The notes: generated by a model from the sequence alone, not told the origin. Shown: positions 8,164 through 16,731, numbered from the stretch's first letter. The stretch is 64,000 nucleotides of DNA from Pseudomonadota bacterium (GCA_018902755.1 JAHIQI010000044.1:1-64000), one strand, 5' to 3'. Translations and numbers: made by a program.

Positions 8164-9407
8164 GCCTCAGGGGATCGGTGACTCCGCCGGGGGACAAGTC
8201 CATCTCCCACCGGGCGGGGCTGTTCTCCCTGTTGGCCACGGGCTCCTGCCGGGTGAGCAATTTCTCGCCCTGCGCCGACTGCGCCAGCACCCTGGAAGCG
8301 GTGAGCCGCCTTGGCGGCAAGGTGGAGCGCCGGGGCGAAGAGGTGGTTCTGCGCGGCGCGGGCGGCAAGCTGGTCAGCACGGAGGTGGACTGCGGCAACT
8401 CGGGCACCACCATGCGCCTGCTCATGGGCTTCCTGGCCGGGCGGCCGGGCCGCTTCACCCTGGACGGCGACGCCTCCCTGCGGCGGCGGCCCATGGGCCG
8501 GGTGGCCGACCCGCTCACCCGCATGGGGGCCAAGGTGAGCACAACCGACGGCCGCCCGCCGGTGACCATCGAGGGCGCGGAGCTTGTCGGCCAGCGCCAC
8601 GAGCTGGCCGTGGCCAGCGCCCAGCTCAAGAGCGCCCTGCTGCTGGCAGGGTTGCGGGCCAAGGGCGAGACGGTGGTGGTGGAGCCGCACCTCAGCCGCG
8701 ACCACACCGAGCGCCTGCTTAAGGCCATGGGCGCGGACATCGCCCCGGCCGAGGGAGGCTGGCGGGTGCGGCCCTCGGAGATTCGCCTGCCAGAGACTCT
8801 CAGGGTGCCGGGCGACGTGTCCGCCGCCGCTTTTATGCTGACCGGCGCACTGATTACACCGGGTAGCCAGGTGACCACCTTGGGGGTGGGCCTCAACCCC
8901 GGCCGGGTGGGACTCATCACCGTGCTTCAGCGCATGGGGGCCAAGCTACAGGTGATCGAGGAGGGCAGAGATCCCGAGCCCTGGGGCCGAGTGAGCGCCG
9001 CCTACACTCCGGAGCTCATCGCCACAGAGGTTTTGCCCGAAGAAATCCCCCTGCTGGTGGACGAGGTGCCCATCCTGGCCCTGGCCGCCACCCAGGCCAG
9101 AGGCGTCACGGTGATGCGCTCCATAAACGAGCTGCGCATCAAGGAGTCGGACCGCATCGCGGCCATCATCACCCAGTTGGGAGCTTTGGGCGCGCGTTTG
9201 TGGGAAGAGGGCGACGACCTTTTCATCGAAGGTCCCACGCCCTTGAAGCCCCAAGGGAGCTACGATTCATACGGGGACCACCGGATCGCCATGACCCTGG
9301 CCATGGCCGGGGTGCTCTGCGGGCAAACCCTGGAGGTGGCGGACGCGGCCTGCGCCGGGGTATCCTATCCCGACTTTTACCGCGACTTGGAGGCCCTCAA
9401 ACAGTGA
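8160..9407 (+). CDS. aroA: 3-phosphoshikimate 1-carboxyvinyltransferase (EPSP synthase)
   Basis: Transfers the enolpyruvyl group of PEP to shikimate 3-phosphate. 415 residues, slightly short because the N-terminus begins immediately before the first motif. Signatures: [11 protein letters not shown] (PEP-binding Lys), [32 protein letters not shown] and, near the C-terminus, [10 protein letters not shown] and [10 protein letters not shown]. The start is a GTG at 8160 overlapping the aroF stop. The stop overlaps the aroE start. Confidence 0.96.
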   Translation: MSLRGSVTPPGDKSISHRAGLFSLLATGSCRVSNFSPCADCASTLEAVSRLGGKVERRGEEVVLRGAGGKLVSTEVDCGNSGTTMRLLMGFLAGRPGRFTLDGDASLRRRPMGRVADPLTRMGAKVSTTDGRPPVTIEGAELVGQRHELAVASAQLKSALLLAGLRAKGETVVVEPHLSRDHTERLLKAMGADIAPAEGGWRVRPSEIRLPETLRVPGDVSAAAFMLTGALITPGSQVTTLGVGLNPGRVGLITVLQRMGAKLQVIEEGRDPEPWGRVSAAYTPELIATEVLPEEIPLLVDEVPILALAATQARGVTVMRSINELRIKESDRIAAIITQLGALGARLWEEGDDLFIEGPTPLKPQGSYDSYGDHRIAMTLAMAGVLCGQTLEVADAACAGVSYPDFYRDLEALKQ

Positions 9408-10222
9408 TTCGTCTGGCGGTGATAGGCGACCAGCGGGTGGCGCACTCGCTGTCGCCGCGCATGCACAACGCGGTGCTGCGCCAGGAGGGACTGGAGGGCA
9501 GCTACGATGCCATCCCGGTGGAGGCGGACCAGTTGGGCGCGTTTCTGGCTGGGCTTGCCGATAGGTGCTTCACCGGCATCAACGTGACCGTGCCCCACAA
9601 GCAGGCGGTCCTGCCCTTTATAGACCGCCTGGACGAGGAGGCGGCCACCCTGGGCGCGGTGAACACCATCGTGGTAAAGGGTGAGCGTCTGCAAGGCGGC
9701 AACACCGACTGCCCCGGCTTTGCCCAGGCCCTGACCGAAACAGGCTACGCGGCCCAGGGGCGTCCCGCATTGGTGGTGGGCGCGGGCGGCGCGGCCCGTT
9801 CGGTGGTGCTGGCTATGGCCCGGTTGGGGTCCGCGCCCCTGTGGGTGGCAGCCCGGCGGCCCGCCCAGGCCCAGGCCCTGTGCGCCGAGCTGGGCGGCGA
9901 GGCCATCGACATGGAACAGGCCGCGCAGGCCGCCGCCGAGGCTTGTCTGTTAGTCAACGCGGCCGCCGCTTCCAGTCCGAAGGAATCGCCGGAGCTGGCC
10001 GCCTGGGCGCAGTCCCTCAACGCGTCCCGCTTGGAGCAGGTAATGGACATCAACTACGGACGCAGCGACAATTTCTGGGCCGCGCTGGCCCAGGCCCACG
10101 GGGCCCGCTTCAGCGACGGCCTGGTAATGCTGGCCCATCAGGCGGCCCTGAGCTTCACCCGCTGGACCGGCAGGCCGGTGGCCGGGGCCCGCTTCCTGGC
10201 CGCCTTGGAGGGCGCGGCATGA
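9404..10222 (+). CDS. aroE: Shikimate dehydrogenase
   Basis: NADPH-dependent reduction of 3-dehydroshikimate. 272 residues. Motifs are AHSLSPRMHN (shikimate-binding serines), NVTVPHKQAV with the catalytic Lys, GGNTDCPGF with the catalytic Asp, the nucleotide-binding VVGAGGAARSV, and the C-terminal DGLVMLAHQAALSF. The start is a GTG at 9404 that overlaps the aroA stop, and homology begins at its second residue ([17 protein letters not shown]). Its stop overlaps the start of the fused kinase-synthase gene. Confidence 0.95.
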   Translation: MIRLAVIGDQRVAHSLSPRMHNAVLRQEGLEGSYDAIPVEADQLGAFLAGLADRCFTGINVTVPHKQAVLPFIDRLDEEAATLGAVNTIVVKGERLQGGNTDCPGFAQALTETGYAAQGRPALVVGAGGAARSVVLAMARLGSAPLWVAARRPAQAQALCAELGGEAIDMEQAAQAAAEACLLVNAAAASSPKESPELAAWAQSLNASRLEQVMDINYGRSDNFWAALAQAHGARFSDGLVMLAHQAALSFTRWTGRPVAGARFLAALEGAA

Positions 10223-11778
10223 CCGGCAACATCTACCTCACCGGCTTCATGGGCGCGGGCAAGAGCACCGTGGGCCGCCTTTTGGCCCAGGCCCTGGGCC
10301 GCCGTTTGGTGAGCCTGGACCAGCGCATCGTGCGCCGGGCGCGCAAGCCCATCCCCGAGGTCTTCGCCCAAAAGGGCGAGGATGCCTTCCGTCAGATGGA
10401 GAGCAATGAGCTGGCTAAGCTGGCCGGTGAAAAGGGCCTGGTGGTGGACACCGGCGGCGGGGCGGCGGTGAGCCAGGCCAACCGCAAGCTCATGCATGAG
10501 AGCGGACGCATCGTGCATCTGGACGCCTGCCTGGACACATGCCGCCTGCGCCTGGGGCCGCACGAGGTGTCCACCCGCCCCATGTGGCAGGACGCCGACG
10601 CGGTGGAGCGCCTGTTCCAGGCCCGGCAAGAGGCCTACGCCGACTGCGACCTCAAGGTGGAGGTGGACCACCTGGACGCCGAGCAGGCGGCCCAGACCGT
10701 GGCCGCCGGGCTGCTGGGGGTGGAGGAGTTCCCCCTGGAGCTGGAGGGCAAGCTGTGCCTGGTGCACAGCTCCTGGGAGGCGGCCGCCGCCCTCAGCGAG
10801 GTGGTCAAGGGCCGCCGGGTGGTGCTGCTGACCGATCGCAAGGTGGCCGCCCTGCACGGCGAGCGCTACCGCCGGGTGCTGGGCGACGATCTGCTCATAA
10901 CCCTGCCGCCGGGCGAGAACAGCAAGAGCCTTAAGACCGCCGAGGGGGTGTACCAGCAGATGCTGGCCGCGCGCATAGAGCGCGGGGACATGCTCCTGGC
11001 CCTGGGCGGCGGGGTGATGACCGATCTGGGGGCCTTTATCGCCGCCACCTACAAGCGGGGCATTGATTTCCTGCTGGCCTCCACCACCCTGTTGGGCTGC
11101 GTGGACGCGGCGGTGGGGGGCAAGGCGGCGGTTAACCTGGGCACGGCCAAGAACCAGGTGGGCTGCTTCACCCAGCCGCGCATGGTGCTGTTGGACCTGC
11201 AAGCCCTGGCCACCCTGCCCAAGTCCCAGCGGGTGGAGGGCCTGGCCGAGGCCTACAAGACCGGCCTGGTGGCCGACCCCGAGTTGGCTCGCCTGTGCCA
11301 GGAAGATATGGATCTGCTGCTGAATGGCGAGGTGCTGGGCCTGGCCCAGGTGGTGCGCCGCTCGGTGCGGGCCAAGGCCGGGGTGGTGGGCCAGGACTTC
11401 CGCGAGGGCGGGCGAAGGGCCATACTGAACTTTGGGCATACCTACGGCCACGCCCTGGAGGGGTGGCACCGCTACCGCCTGGGGCACGGCCAGTCCGTTG
11501 CCGGGGGCATGCTGGTGGCCGCCGCCCTGTCCGCCCAGCGCGGGCTGCTGGCGCGGGACCAGGCCGAATCGATCTTCCGTACGGTCAAGCCCCTGCTACC
11601 CGCTGATCTGGCCTGGGCCCCGGCCGACGAGGCCTGGGAGATCATGCTGGACGATAAAAAGAACATCAAGGGCAAGGTGCGTTTCGTGCTTTTAAAAGAA
11701 GTGGGCGCTCCGGTGGTGGTGGACGACGTGACCCCCGCCGAACTGGCCACGGCCCTGGCCCAGGCCCGAGAGGTTTAA
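10219..11778 (+). CDS. aroKB: Shikimate kinase / 3-dehydroquinate synthase fusion
   Basis: A 519-residue bifunctional protein. Residues 1 to about 170 are shikimate kinase: GFMGAGKST P-loop at 9-17, FRQME, DTGGGAAVS and the lid STRPMW. The usual D-x-D after strand 2 reads S32-L33-D34, so the Mg-associated first Asp is replaced by Ser while the shikimate-binding second Asp remains. From about 175 on is 3-dehydroquinate synthase: LALGGGVMTDLGAFIAATYKRG, TTLLGCVDAAVGGKAAVN, EGLAEAYKTG and the zinc ligands in NFGHTYGHALEG. The domains catalyse non-consecutive steps (5 and 2). There is no internal stop or frameshift, and the start overlaps the aroE stop, so the fusion looks genuine. Kinase activity is likely but not assured. 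Confidence 0.94.
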   Translation: MTGNIYLTGFMGAGKSTVGRLLAQALGRRLVSLDQRIVRRARKPIPEVFAQKGEDAFRQMESNELAKLAGEKGLVVDTGGGAAVSQANRKLMHESGRIVHLDACLDTCRLRLGPHEVSTRPMWQDADAVERLFQARQEAYADCDLKVEVDHLDAEQAAQTVAAGLLGVEEFPLELEGKLCLVHSSWEAAAALSEVVKGRRVVLLTDRKVAALHGERYRRVLGDDLLITLPPGENSKSLKTAEGVYQQMLAARIERGDMLLALGGGVMTDLGAFIAATYKRGIDFLLASTTLLGCVDAAVGGKAAVNLGTAKNQVGCFTQPRMVLLDLQALATLPKSQRVEGLAEAYKTGLVADPELARLCQEDMDLLLNGEVLGLAQVVRRSVRAKAGVVGQDFREGGRRAILNFGHTYGHALEGWHRYRLGHGQSVAGGMLVAAALSAQRGLLARDQAESIFRTVKPLLPADLAWAPADEAWEIMLDDKKNIKGKVRFVLLKEVGAPVVVDDVTPAELATALAQAREV

Positions 11779-11779
11779 G

Positions 11780-12841
11780 ATGGGAAGCTTCAGCGGCGAG
11801 ATCCTCAAGGTGGCCACCTTTGGCGAGTCCCACGGCCCGGCCGTGGGGGTGGTGGTGGAGGGCGTTCCGGCAGGCATCGCCCTGGAGCGCCAGGCCATCC
11901 AGGCCGAGCTGGACCGCCGCCGCCCAGGCACTACGCCCTTGGCCTCGGCCCGCCAGGAGGCCGACCAGGTGGAGATACTTTCGGGCGTGGCCGAGGGCCG
12001 CACCCTGGGCAGCCCCATCGCCCTGCTGGTGCGCAACACCGACGCCCGCTCCAAGGATTACTCAGCCCTGGCCGACAAGTTCCGCCCCGGCCACGCGGAC
12101 TACACCTTTTGGCGCAAATACGGCCTGCCGCCCCAGCCGGGCGGGGGGCGCTCCTCGGGGCGCGAGACCGTGGGGCGGGTGGCCGCCGGTGCGGTGGCCC
12201 GGGCTCTGCTGGAGCCCCTGGGCGTGGAGATCGCGGCCTACACCATCCAGGTGGGGCCGGTGAAGGCCGAGGCCATCGACCCGGCCTTTGCCCGCGAGCA
12301 TCCCCTGCGCGCCGCCGACCCCGACAAGGCCCAGGCCATGGTGGACCAGGTCATGGCCGCCCGCTCGGCGGGCGACTCGGTGGGCGGGGTGCTGGAGTTG
12401 GTGATAACCGGAGCGCCCGCCGGGCTGGGCGACCCGGTGTTCGGCAAGCTGGACGCCCGCCTGGGCGGGGCTATGTTTTCCATCGGCGCGGTCAAGGGGG
12501 TGGAGATAGGCGACGGCTTCGCCGTGGCCGCCCGCCGGGGCTCGGCCAACAACGACCAGATGGACGCGGACGGCTTTTTGTCCAACCACGCCGGGGGCGT
12601 CCTGGGCGGCATCAGCAACGGCATGCCCCTGGTGCTGCGTTTGGCCATCAAGCCCACGCCCTCCATATCCCAAACCCAGCGCACCCAAAATCTGGCGGGC
12701 GAGGCGGTTCAGATAAACATCACCGGGCGGCACGACCCCTGCCTGTGCGGGCGCATCGCCCCGGTGGCCGAGGCCATGGCCGCCCTGGTGCTGGCCGACG
12801 CCTGGCTCATGCAAAAAGCCCAGGCAAGGAGCGAGGCATGA
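11780..12841 (+). CDS. aroC: Chorismate synthase
   Basis: FMN-dependent 1,4-elimination of phosphate from EPSP, giving chorismate. 353 residues of normal length, beginning MGSFSGEILKVATFGESHGPA (FGESHG is the first family signature). It continues with PGHADYTFWRKYG, GRSSGRETVGRVAAGA, and near the end GGISNGMPLVLRLAIKPTPS and RHDPCLCGRIAPVAEAM. It starts one base after the aroKB stop and its own stop overlaps the aroQ ATG. Confidence 0.97.
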   Translation: MGSFSGEILKVATFGESHGPAVGVVVEGVPAGIALERQAIQAELDRRRPGTTPLASARQEADQVEILSGVAEGRTLGSPIALLVRNTDARSKDYSALADKFRPGHADYTFWRKYGLPPQPGGGRSSGRETVGRVAAGAVARALLEPLGVEIAAYTIQVGPVKAEAIDPAFAREHPLRAADPDKAQAMVDQVMAARSAGDSVGGVLELVITGAPAGLGDPVFGKLDARLGGAMFSIGAVKGVEIGDGFAVAARRGSANNDQMDADGFLSNHAGGVLGGISNGMPLVLRLAIKPTPSISQTQRTQNLAGEAVQINITGRHDPCLCGRIAPVAEAMAALVLADAWLMQKAQARSEA

Positions 12842-13278
12842 AGATTTTGCTGCTCAACGGACCCAACCTGAACATGCTGGGCCGCCGCGAGGCCGAGCAT
12901 TACGGCAGCCTGACCCTGGATCAGATCAACCGGCACATGGGTGAATTGGCCCAGGTGCTGGGCCTGGAGCTGGGATTCGCCCAGTCCAACCACGAAGGCG
13001 AGCTGGTGGACATCCTGCAAGAGGCGTCCCCGGAGTACGCCGGGGTAATGCTCAACGCCGGGGGCTACACCCACACCAGCGTGGCCATTCGCGATGCGGT
13101 GCTCTGCTGCGGGGTGCCGGTGGTGGAGGTGCATCTGAGCCAGCCCGCCGCCCGGGAGGAGTTCCGCCATCACTCTTATTTGTCCGGGGCCTGCGCCGGA
13201 TCGGTGGCCGGTTTCGGTTGGCGCTCCTACGCCCTGGCCCTGCATTGGTTCGCCATGTTACAGGGCGATGAACAATAG
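12838..13278 (+). CDS. aroQ: 3-dehydroquinate dehydratase, type II
   Basis: Dehydrates 3-dehydroquinate. 146 residues, the usual dodecameric type II size. Motifs: LLNGPNLNMLGRRE followed by YG (catalytic Tyr on the lid), QSNHEGELVDIL, LNAGGYTHTSVAIRDA and VEVHLSQPAAREEFRHHSYLS with the catalytic His. It is the last gene of the trpE-led operon, and with aroF, aroKB, aroE, aroA and aroC it completes the shikimate pathway. A weak intrinsic terminator follows. Confidence 0.96.
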   Translation: MKILLLNGPNLNMLGRREAEHYGSLTLDQINRHMGELAQVLGLELGFAQSNHEGELVDILQEASPEYAGVMLNAGGYTHTSVAIRDAVLCCGVPVVEVHLSQPAAREEFRHHSYLSGACAGSVAGFGWRSYALALHWFAMLQGDEQ

Positions 13279-13281
13279 GGC

Positions 13282-13304
13282 CTTTGGCGGGCCGGAGTTT
13301 TTTT
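13282..13304 (+). terminator. Probable terminator of the trpE-aroQ operon
   Basis: CTTTGG / CCGGAG stem of 6 bp (two G-T pairs) around CGGG, then seven T residues at 13298-13304, just after the aroQ stop and just before the next promoter. Confidence 0.5.
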
Positions 13305-13308
13305 GCCC

Positions 13309-13337
13309 TTGACAAGCCTGGCCTGTGGGCGTTTACT
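13309..13337 (+). promoter_or_regulatory. Probable sigma-70 promoter of the aroF2-pheA-tyrA operon
   Basis: TTGACA at 13309-13314 and TTTACT at 13332-13337 with 17 bp between them, about 50 bp before the leader peptide start. Confidence 0.7.
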
Positions 13338-13389
13338 TTGCATAACCCAGCTCGGTCCAAAGGGGACTGGTAAGGAACCTAGAGAAAAA

Positions 13390-13500
13390 ATGACGGGCAG
13401 CGCGAAAATAAATTTGGACGGCCAGGGGCGATTTAGCTCCGGCGTCTTTTTTTATTTTTATTATTTTACCGCCGTCTGCCCAAGGGCTGGGGAGGGTTAA
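13390..13500 (+). CDS. pheL: Phe/Tyr leader peptide of the aroF2-pheA-tyrA attenuator
   Basis: A 36-codon frame with seven consecutive Phe/Tyr codons (VFFYFYYF, codons 20-26, bases 13447-13467). Every one of the seven is TTT or TAT in a genome that otherwise prefers TTC and TAC, making that stretch a conspicuous T/A block. It has no Trp. The composition matches the products of the downstream genes (prephenate dehydratase and dehydrogenase), the expected logic of a ribosome-stalling attenuator. AAGGAA lies 11 nt upstream of the ATG. The name is by analogy with enterobacterial pheL. Confidence 0.85.
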   Translation: MTGSAKINLDGQGRFSSGVFFYFYYFTAVCPRAGEG

Positions 13501-13547
13501 CGCCGAACTAGGCTAAACCAAGCAAGCAACCAAGGCCATGGGCAGAC
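13474..13547 (+). promoter_or_regulatory. Antiterminator pairing of the Phe/Tyr attenuator
   Basis: GTCTGCCCA at 13474-13482, six bases after the last control codon, is perfectly complementary to TGGGCAGAC at 13539-13547 inside the 5' arm of the terminator. A ribosome stalled on the Phe/Tyr codons would leave it free to form this alternative helix. Confidence 0.72.
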
Positions 13548-13573
13548 TGAGAAAGTCGCCCATGGCCTTTTTT
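13534..13573 (+). terminator. Attenuator terminator before aroF2
   Basis: GGCCATGGGC (13534-13543) pairs with GCCCATGGCC (13558-13567), with GACT/AGTC extending the helix inward, followed by six T residues. Confidence 0.9.
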
Positions 13574-13633
13574 ACGTTTGGGGCAGGCGGGGCGGCAGAA
13601 AAGTAGGCTCAGGCAAAAAAAGGACGATGAAAG

Positions 13634-14533
13634 ATGGCATTGGCAAGCAAGATGGAAAAAATAGAGGCGGTAGAGGCGGTGACCGCTGGGGTGGTGGCCC
13701 AAAAGCTCAAACCCCAGGCGCTGCTGGTAAGCCGCGAGGCTAAATCCGAGGACACCGTGGTTCACGCCGGGGCGGTGAGCGTGGGCGGCGGCAGCTTCAC
13801 GGTGATCGCCGGGCCCTGCTCGGTGGAGAACCCCGAGCAGATGCTCTGCACCGCCCGTTGGGCCCAGCGCTACGGCGCGGCCATCCTCCGGGGCGGGGCC
13901 TACAAGCCGCGCACCTCTCCCTACAGCTTCCAGGGCTTGGGCCAGGAAGGCCTGGAGCTCTTGGCCCAGGCGCGCCGCCTCACCGGCCTGCCGGTGGTCA
14001 CCGAGGTCATGGACACCAGCGACATAGAGCTGGTGGCCGCGTACGCCGACGTGATCCAGGTGGGCGCGCGCAACGTGCAGAACTTCTCCCTGTTGCGCAA
14101 GCTGGGCCAACTCCGCAAGCCCATCCTCATGAAACGCGGCCTGATGACCACCATCAAGGAGTTCCTCATGGCCGCCGAGTACATCCTGGCCGGGGGCAAC
14201 GACCAGGTGATCCTGTGCGAGCGGGGCATCCGCACCTTCGAGACCGCCACCCGCAACACCCTGGACCTCAGCGCGGTGTGCGTGCTCAAGGAGCAGACCC
14301 ATTTGCCGGTGGTGGTGGACCCTAGCCACGCGGTGGGCAACCGCCGCTACGTGAAGCCGCTGGCCCGAGCCTCCCTGGCCGTGGGCGCCGACGGAATAAT
14401 GGTGGAGATGCACTGCACCCCGGACAAGGCCCTGTGCGATGGGGACCAGTCCCTGACCCCCGCTGAATTCAAAGACATGATGAGCGAACTCAAAGCCATG
14501 ACCGCCCTGCGCCAGGGCTGGCTGGCCTGCTAA
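13634..14533 (+). CDS. aroF: DAHP synthase, type I-beta, second isozyme
   Basis: Same reaction as the product of the gene at 7123. 299 residues. The barrel is nearly co-linear with the first isozyme ([53 protein letters not shown]), but the ferredoxin-like regulatory domain is absent. In its place are about 55 residues starting [16 protein letters not shown] with no recognised fold. Located behind the Phe/Tyr attenuator and followed 12 bp later by pheA, it is probably controlled at transcription rather than by allostery. That is inference from domain loss and context. AGGA lies 9 nt before the ATG. Confidence 0.94.
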   Translation: MALASKMEKIEAVEAVTAGVVAQKLKPQALLVSREAKSEDTVVHAGAVSVGGGSFTVIAGPCSVENPEQMLCTARWAQRYGAAILRGGAYKPRTSPYSFQGLGQEGLELLAQARRLTGLPVVTEVMDTSDIELVAAYADVIQVGARNVQNFSLLRKLGQLRKPILMKRGLMTTIKEFLMAAEYILAGGNDQVILCERGIRTFETATRNTLDLSAVCVLKEQTHLPVVVDPSHAVGNRRYVKPLARASLAVGADGIMVEMHCTPDKALCDGDQSLTPAEFKDMMSELKAMTALRQGWLAC

Positions 14534-14545
14534 AGGAACACCGCC

Positions 14546-15667
14546 ATGAACACCATGCCCAGCCAAACCGCGCCCGAAGCCAACCCGTCCCAGGAGGCCA
14601 TAGCGGCCCTGCGCGACGAGATCGACCAGGTGGACCGCGAATTGATGGCCCTGTTGAACCAGCGGGCCCGCCTGGCCATGGATATCGGCCGCCTGAAGCA
14701 GGCCGCCGGGTTGGCAGTGTTCGTGCCCGAGCGCGAGTGCGACCTGCTGGACAATCTGACCAAGGGCAACCACGGCCCCCTGCCGGACCGTTACTTGCTC
14801 AACGTCTTCCGTGAGGTGATCTCCGCCTGCCGTTCGGTGCAGCAGCCGCTCAAAGTGGCTTTCCTGGGACCGGAGTTTACCTATAGCCACCAGGCCGCGG
14901 TGCAGCACTTCGGGAACTCCTGCCGCCTGACCCCCCAGAGCAGCATCGCCGAGGTGTTTCGCGAGGTCGAGGGGGGCCGCTGCCAGGTGGGCCTGGTGCC
15001 GGTGGAAAACTCCGGCGAAGGCGCGGTGGGCGCTTCCCTGGACCAGTTCATGACCACCCGCCTCAAGGTCTGCGGCGAGGTCTACACCCCCATCAGCCAC
15101 GTGCTCATGTCTCGCGAGGAAGACCTGGCCGCCATCACCACGGTCTACTCCCATCCCCAGGCCCTGGCCCAGTGCCGGGGTTGGCTGAGCCGCAACCTGC
15201 CCCAGGCCCGGGTGGCCGAGTCCACCAGCACCGCCGCCGCCGCCCGCCAGGCCGCCGACACCCCCGGCTCCGCCGCCATCGGAGCAGTGTCCGCGGCCCG
15301 GCACCATTGCCTCAAGGTGCTGGCCGAAGGCATTCAGGACTACTCCTACAACACCACCCGCTTTTTGGTGATCGGCACCCAGGAGGTGCCTCCCTGCGGC
15401 CAGGACAAGACTTCCATCGTGTTCCTCACCGCCCACCGCCCCGGCTCGCTGTACCAGGCCCTGGGCGAGTTGGCCGAGATGGGGGTGAACCTCAGCCGCA
15501 TCGAGAGCCGCCCCACCAAGGATCGTCCCTGGGAGTACGCCTTCTTCGTGGACCTGCACGGACACCGGGAGGACCCGGGGGTGGCCAAGGCTCTGGCGGC
15601 CCTGGAAAGCCAAGTGGAGCGTCTCAGGGTGTTGGGCTCGTTTCCGGTAGGGGAGATGCAATCATGA
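14546..15667 (+). CDS. pheA: Chorismate mutase / prephenate dehydratase (P-protein)
   Basis: Bifunctional: chorismate to prephenate, then to phenylpyruvate. 373 residues. About 18-100 is the helical AroQ-type mutase (LRDEIDQVDRELMALLNQRARLAMDIGRLK). About 105-285 is the dehydratase (FLGPEFTYSHQAA, LVPVENSGEGAVG, and YNTTRFLVIG with the catalytic Thr). About 295-365 is the ACT domain that binds phenylalanine (GSLYQALGELAEMGVNLSRIESRPTKDRPWEYAFFVD, with ESRP). So both attenuation and Phe feedback are expected. The stop overlaps the tyrA start. Confidence 0.96.
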   Translation: MNTMPSQTAPEANPSQEAIAALRDEIDQVDRELMALLNQRARLAMDIGRLKQAAGLAVFVPERECDLLDNLTKGNHGPLPDRYLLNVFREVISACRSVQQPLKVAFLGPEFTYSHQAAVQHFGNSCRLTPQSSIAEVFREVEGGRCQVGLVPVENSGEGAVGASLDQFMTTRLKVCGEVYTPISHVLMSREEDLAAITTVYSHPQALAQCRGWLSRNLPQARVAESTSTAAAARQAADTPGSAAIGAVSAARHHCLKVLAEGIQDYSYNTTRFLVIGTQEVPPCGQDKTSIVFLTAHRPGSLYQALGELAEMGVNLSRIESRPTKDRPWEYAFFVDLHGHREDPGVAKALAALESQVERLRVLGSFPVGEMQS

Positions 15668-16515
15668 ACTCGGAGGATGATTTTGGCGGCTTTACCTGGC
15701 CTGGCCATTCCGGCTCCGCCGCCGGGCTCACCGTAGGCATCATCGGGGCCCAGGGCCGCATGGGCGCCTGGCTGCGCCGCTTGCTGGAGCCGGCGGTGGG
15801 CCGCTTGCTCACCGCCGACGTCAGGAGCGAACCCGCCACTCCCCAGTGGGTGGCCTCTTGCCAGATGATCATTCTGGCGGTGCCGGTGGATGCGGTGGAA
15901 AGGGTGATGGAGCAGATCGGCCCCCACACCGACCCCGAGGGCGTGGTGGTGGATATCTCCTCGCTCAAGCAGGTGCCCCTGGCCAGCATGTTGGCCCACG
16001 CCCGGGGCGAGGTGGTGGGAGCCCATCCCCTGTTCGGCCCCGGCGCGGACTCCCTAAAAGACCAGGTGGTGTTTCTCAGCGAGGGCCGGGGACGGCGCTG
16101 GCTCACCTGGCTCAAGCGCTTTTTGCGCAACCAGGGGGCCCGGCCGGTGGTCATGGCCCCGGAGCGCCACGACCAGCTCATGGCCCAGGTGCAAACCATG
16201 CGGCACCTGCTGCTCTACGCCTTTGGCTGGAGCCTGATGAAGATGGGCTACAGCCCCGAAGAAGACGGCGACATCTCCGGCCCCTGGTTCCGCGAGCTGC
16301 TGTCCCTCCTGGCCCGCCAAAGCGTGCAGCCCGCCGAGCTTTACGCTGACCTGGCCCTGAACAACCCCGGCGGCCTGGATGCGGTCCGCACCCTGTTGCA
16401 AGGCCTGGGCTCCATGGTAACGGCCCTGGAGGGCAAGGACCGGGGGGCCCTGGTGAGCACCATGGAAGAGGTGGGGGCGTTCATAAAAAATAGCCGATCC
16501 GCACTCTGTGCTTGA
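15664..16515 (+). CDS. tyrA: Prephenate dehydrogenase
   Basis: NAD(P)-dependent oxidative decarboxylation of prephenate to 4-hydroxyphenylpyruvate. 283 residues with a short extra N-terminus. A Rossmann motif VGIIGAQGRMGAWL is at about 26-39, then ILAVPVDAV, VVDISSLKQ, VGAHPLFGPG (catalytic-site His) and, in the helical half, ERHDQLMAQVQTMRHLLLYAFG. There is no ACT or chorismate mutase domain. The ATG overlaps the pheA stop. The -35 of the next promoter lies over its stop codon. Confidence 0.92.
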   Translation: MNSEDDFGGFTWPGHSGSAAGLTVGIIGAQGRMGAWLRRLLEPAVGRLLTADVRSEPATPQWVASCQMIILAVPVDAVERVMEQIGPHTDPEGVVVDISSLKQVPLASMLAHARGEVVGAHPLFGPGADSLKDQVVFLSEGRGRRWLTWLKRFLRNQGARPVVMAPERHDQLMAQVQTMRHLLLYAFGWSLMKMGYSPEEDGDISGPWFRELLSLLARQSVQPAELYADLALNNPGGLDAVRTLLQGLGSMVTALEGKDRGALVSTMEEVGAFIKNSRSALCA

Positions 16516-16540
16516 CCCGAGCAGCTTTTGGGGGTAATTT
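16512..16540 (+). promoter_or_regulatory. Possible promoter of the trpDCFBA operon
   Basis: TTGACC at 16512-16517 (overlapping the tyrA stop) and TAATTT at 16535-16540, 17 bp apart, about 30 bp before the first leader peptide. Read-through from the upstream operon is also possible. Confidence 0.5.
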
Positions 16541-16571
16541 TTGTATACAGAAATTCAAGGGAGATTTGGGG

Positions 16572-16643
16572 ATGTTTAACACTGCGTGGCGTTATTGGTG
16601 GCGGAACTGGTATAGGAGTGGTCCACCCGCGCCCAAGCGTTAG
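16572..16643 (+). CDS. trpL: First Trp leader peptide before trpD
   Basis: A 23-residue frame with four Trp and two Tyr codons close together (WRYWWRNWY, codons 6-14). AAGGGAG lies 8 nt upstream of the ATG, a good ribosome binding site. The tandem Trp codons (GGTGG at 16597-16601) can themselves pair with CCACC at 16623-16627, so a ribosome stalled there would melt that protector helix. It is followed by its own terminator and then by a second, independent leader and terminator. Confidence 0.85.
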   Translation: MFNTAWRYWWRNWYRSGPPAPKR

Positions 16644-16685
16644 GCAACCCCAGCTAAAGCAGGCAATCACCGGGGCCGTGGACCA
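16619..16685 (+). promoter_or_regulatory. Antiterminator pairing of the first trpD attenuator
   Basis: TGGTCCAC at 16619-16626 is perfectly complementary to GTGGACCA at 16678-16685, the loop-proximal 5' arm of the terminator. The segment starts five bases after the last Trp/Tyr codon pair. Confidence 0.7.
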
Positions 16686-16716
16686 AAAGAAGGTTCACGG
16701 CCCCGGTTCTTTATTT
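16669..16716 (+). terminator. First attenuator terminator before trpD
   Basis: ACCGGGGCCGTGGACC (16669-16684) pairs along its whole length, with one G-T, with GGTTCACGGCCCCGGT (16692-16707) around a 7-base loop. TCTTTATTT follows. Confidence 0.9.
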
Positions 16717-16731
16717 AGGCGAAGGCGAAAG

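Noticed and set aside
13508..15661. 717-codon minus-strand frame opposite aroF2 and pheA
   Set aside because: Antisense to genes with clear catalytic motifs; low-complexity His/Gly/Val-rich translation without recognisable domains.
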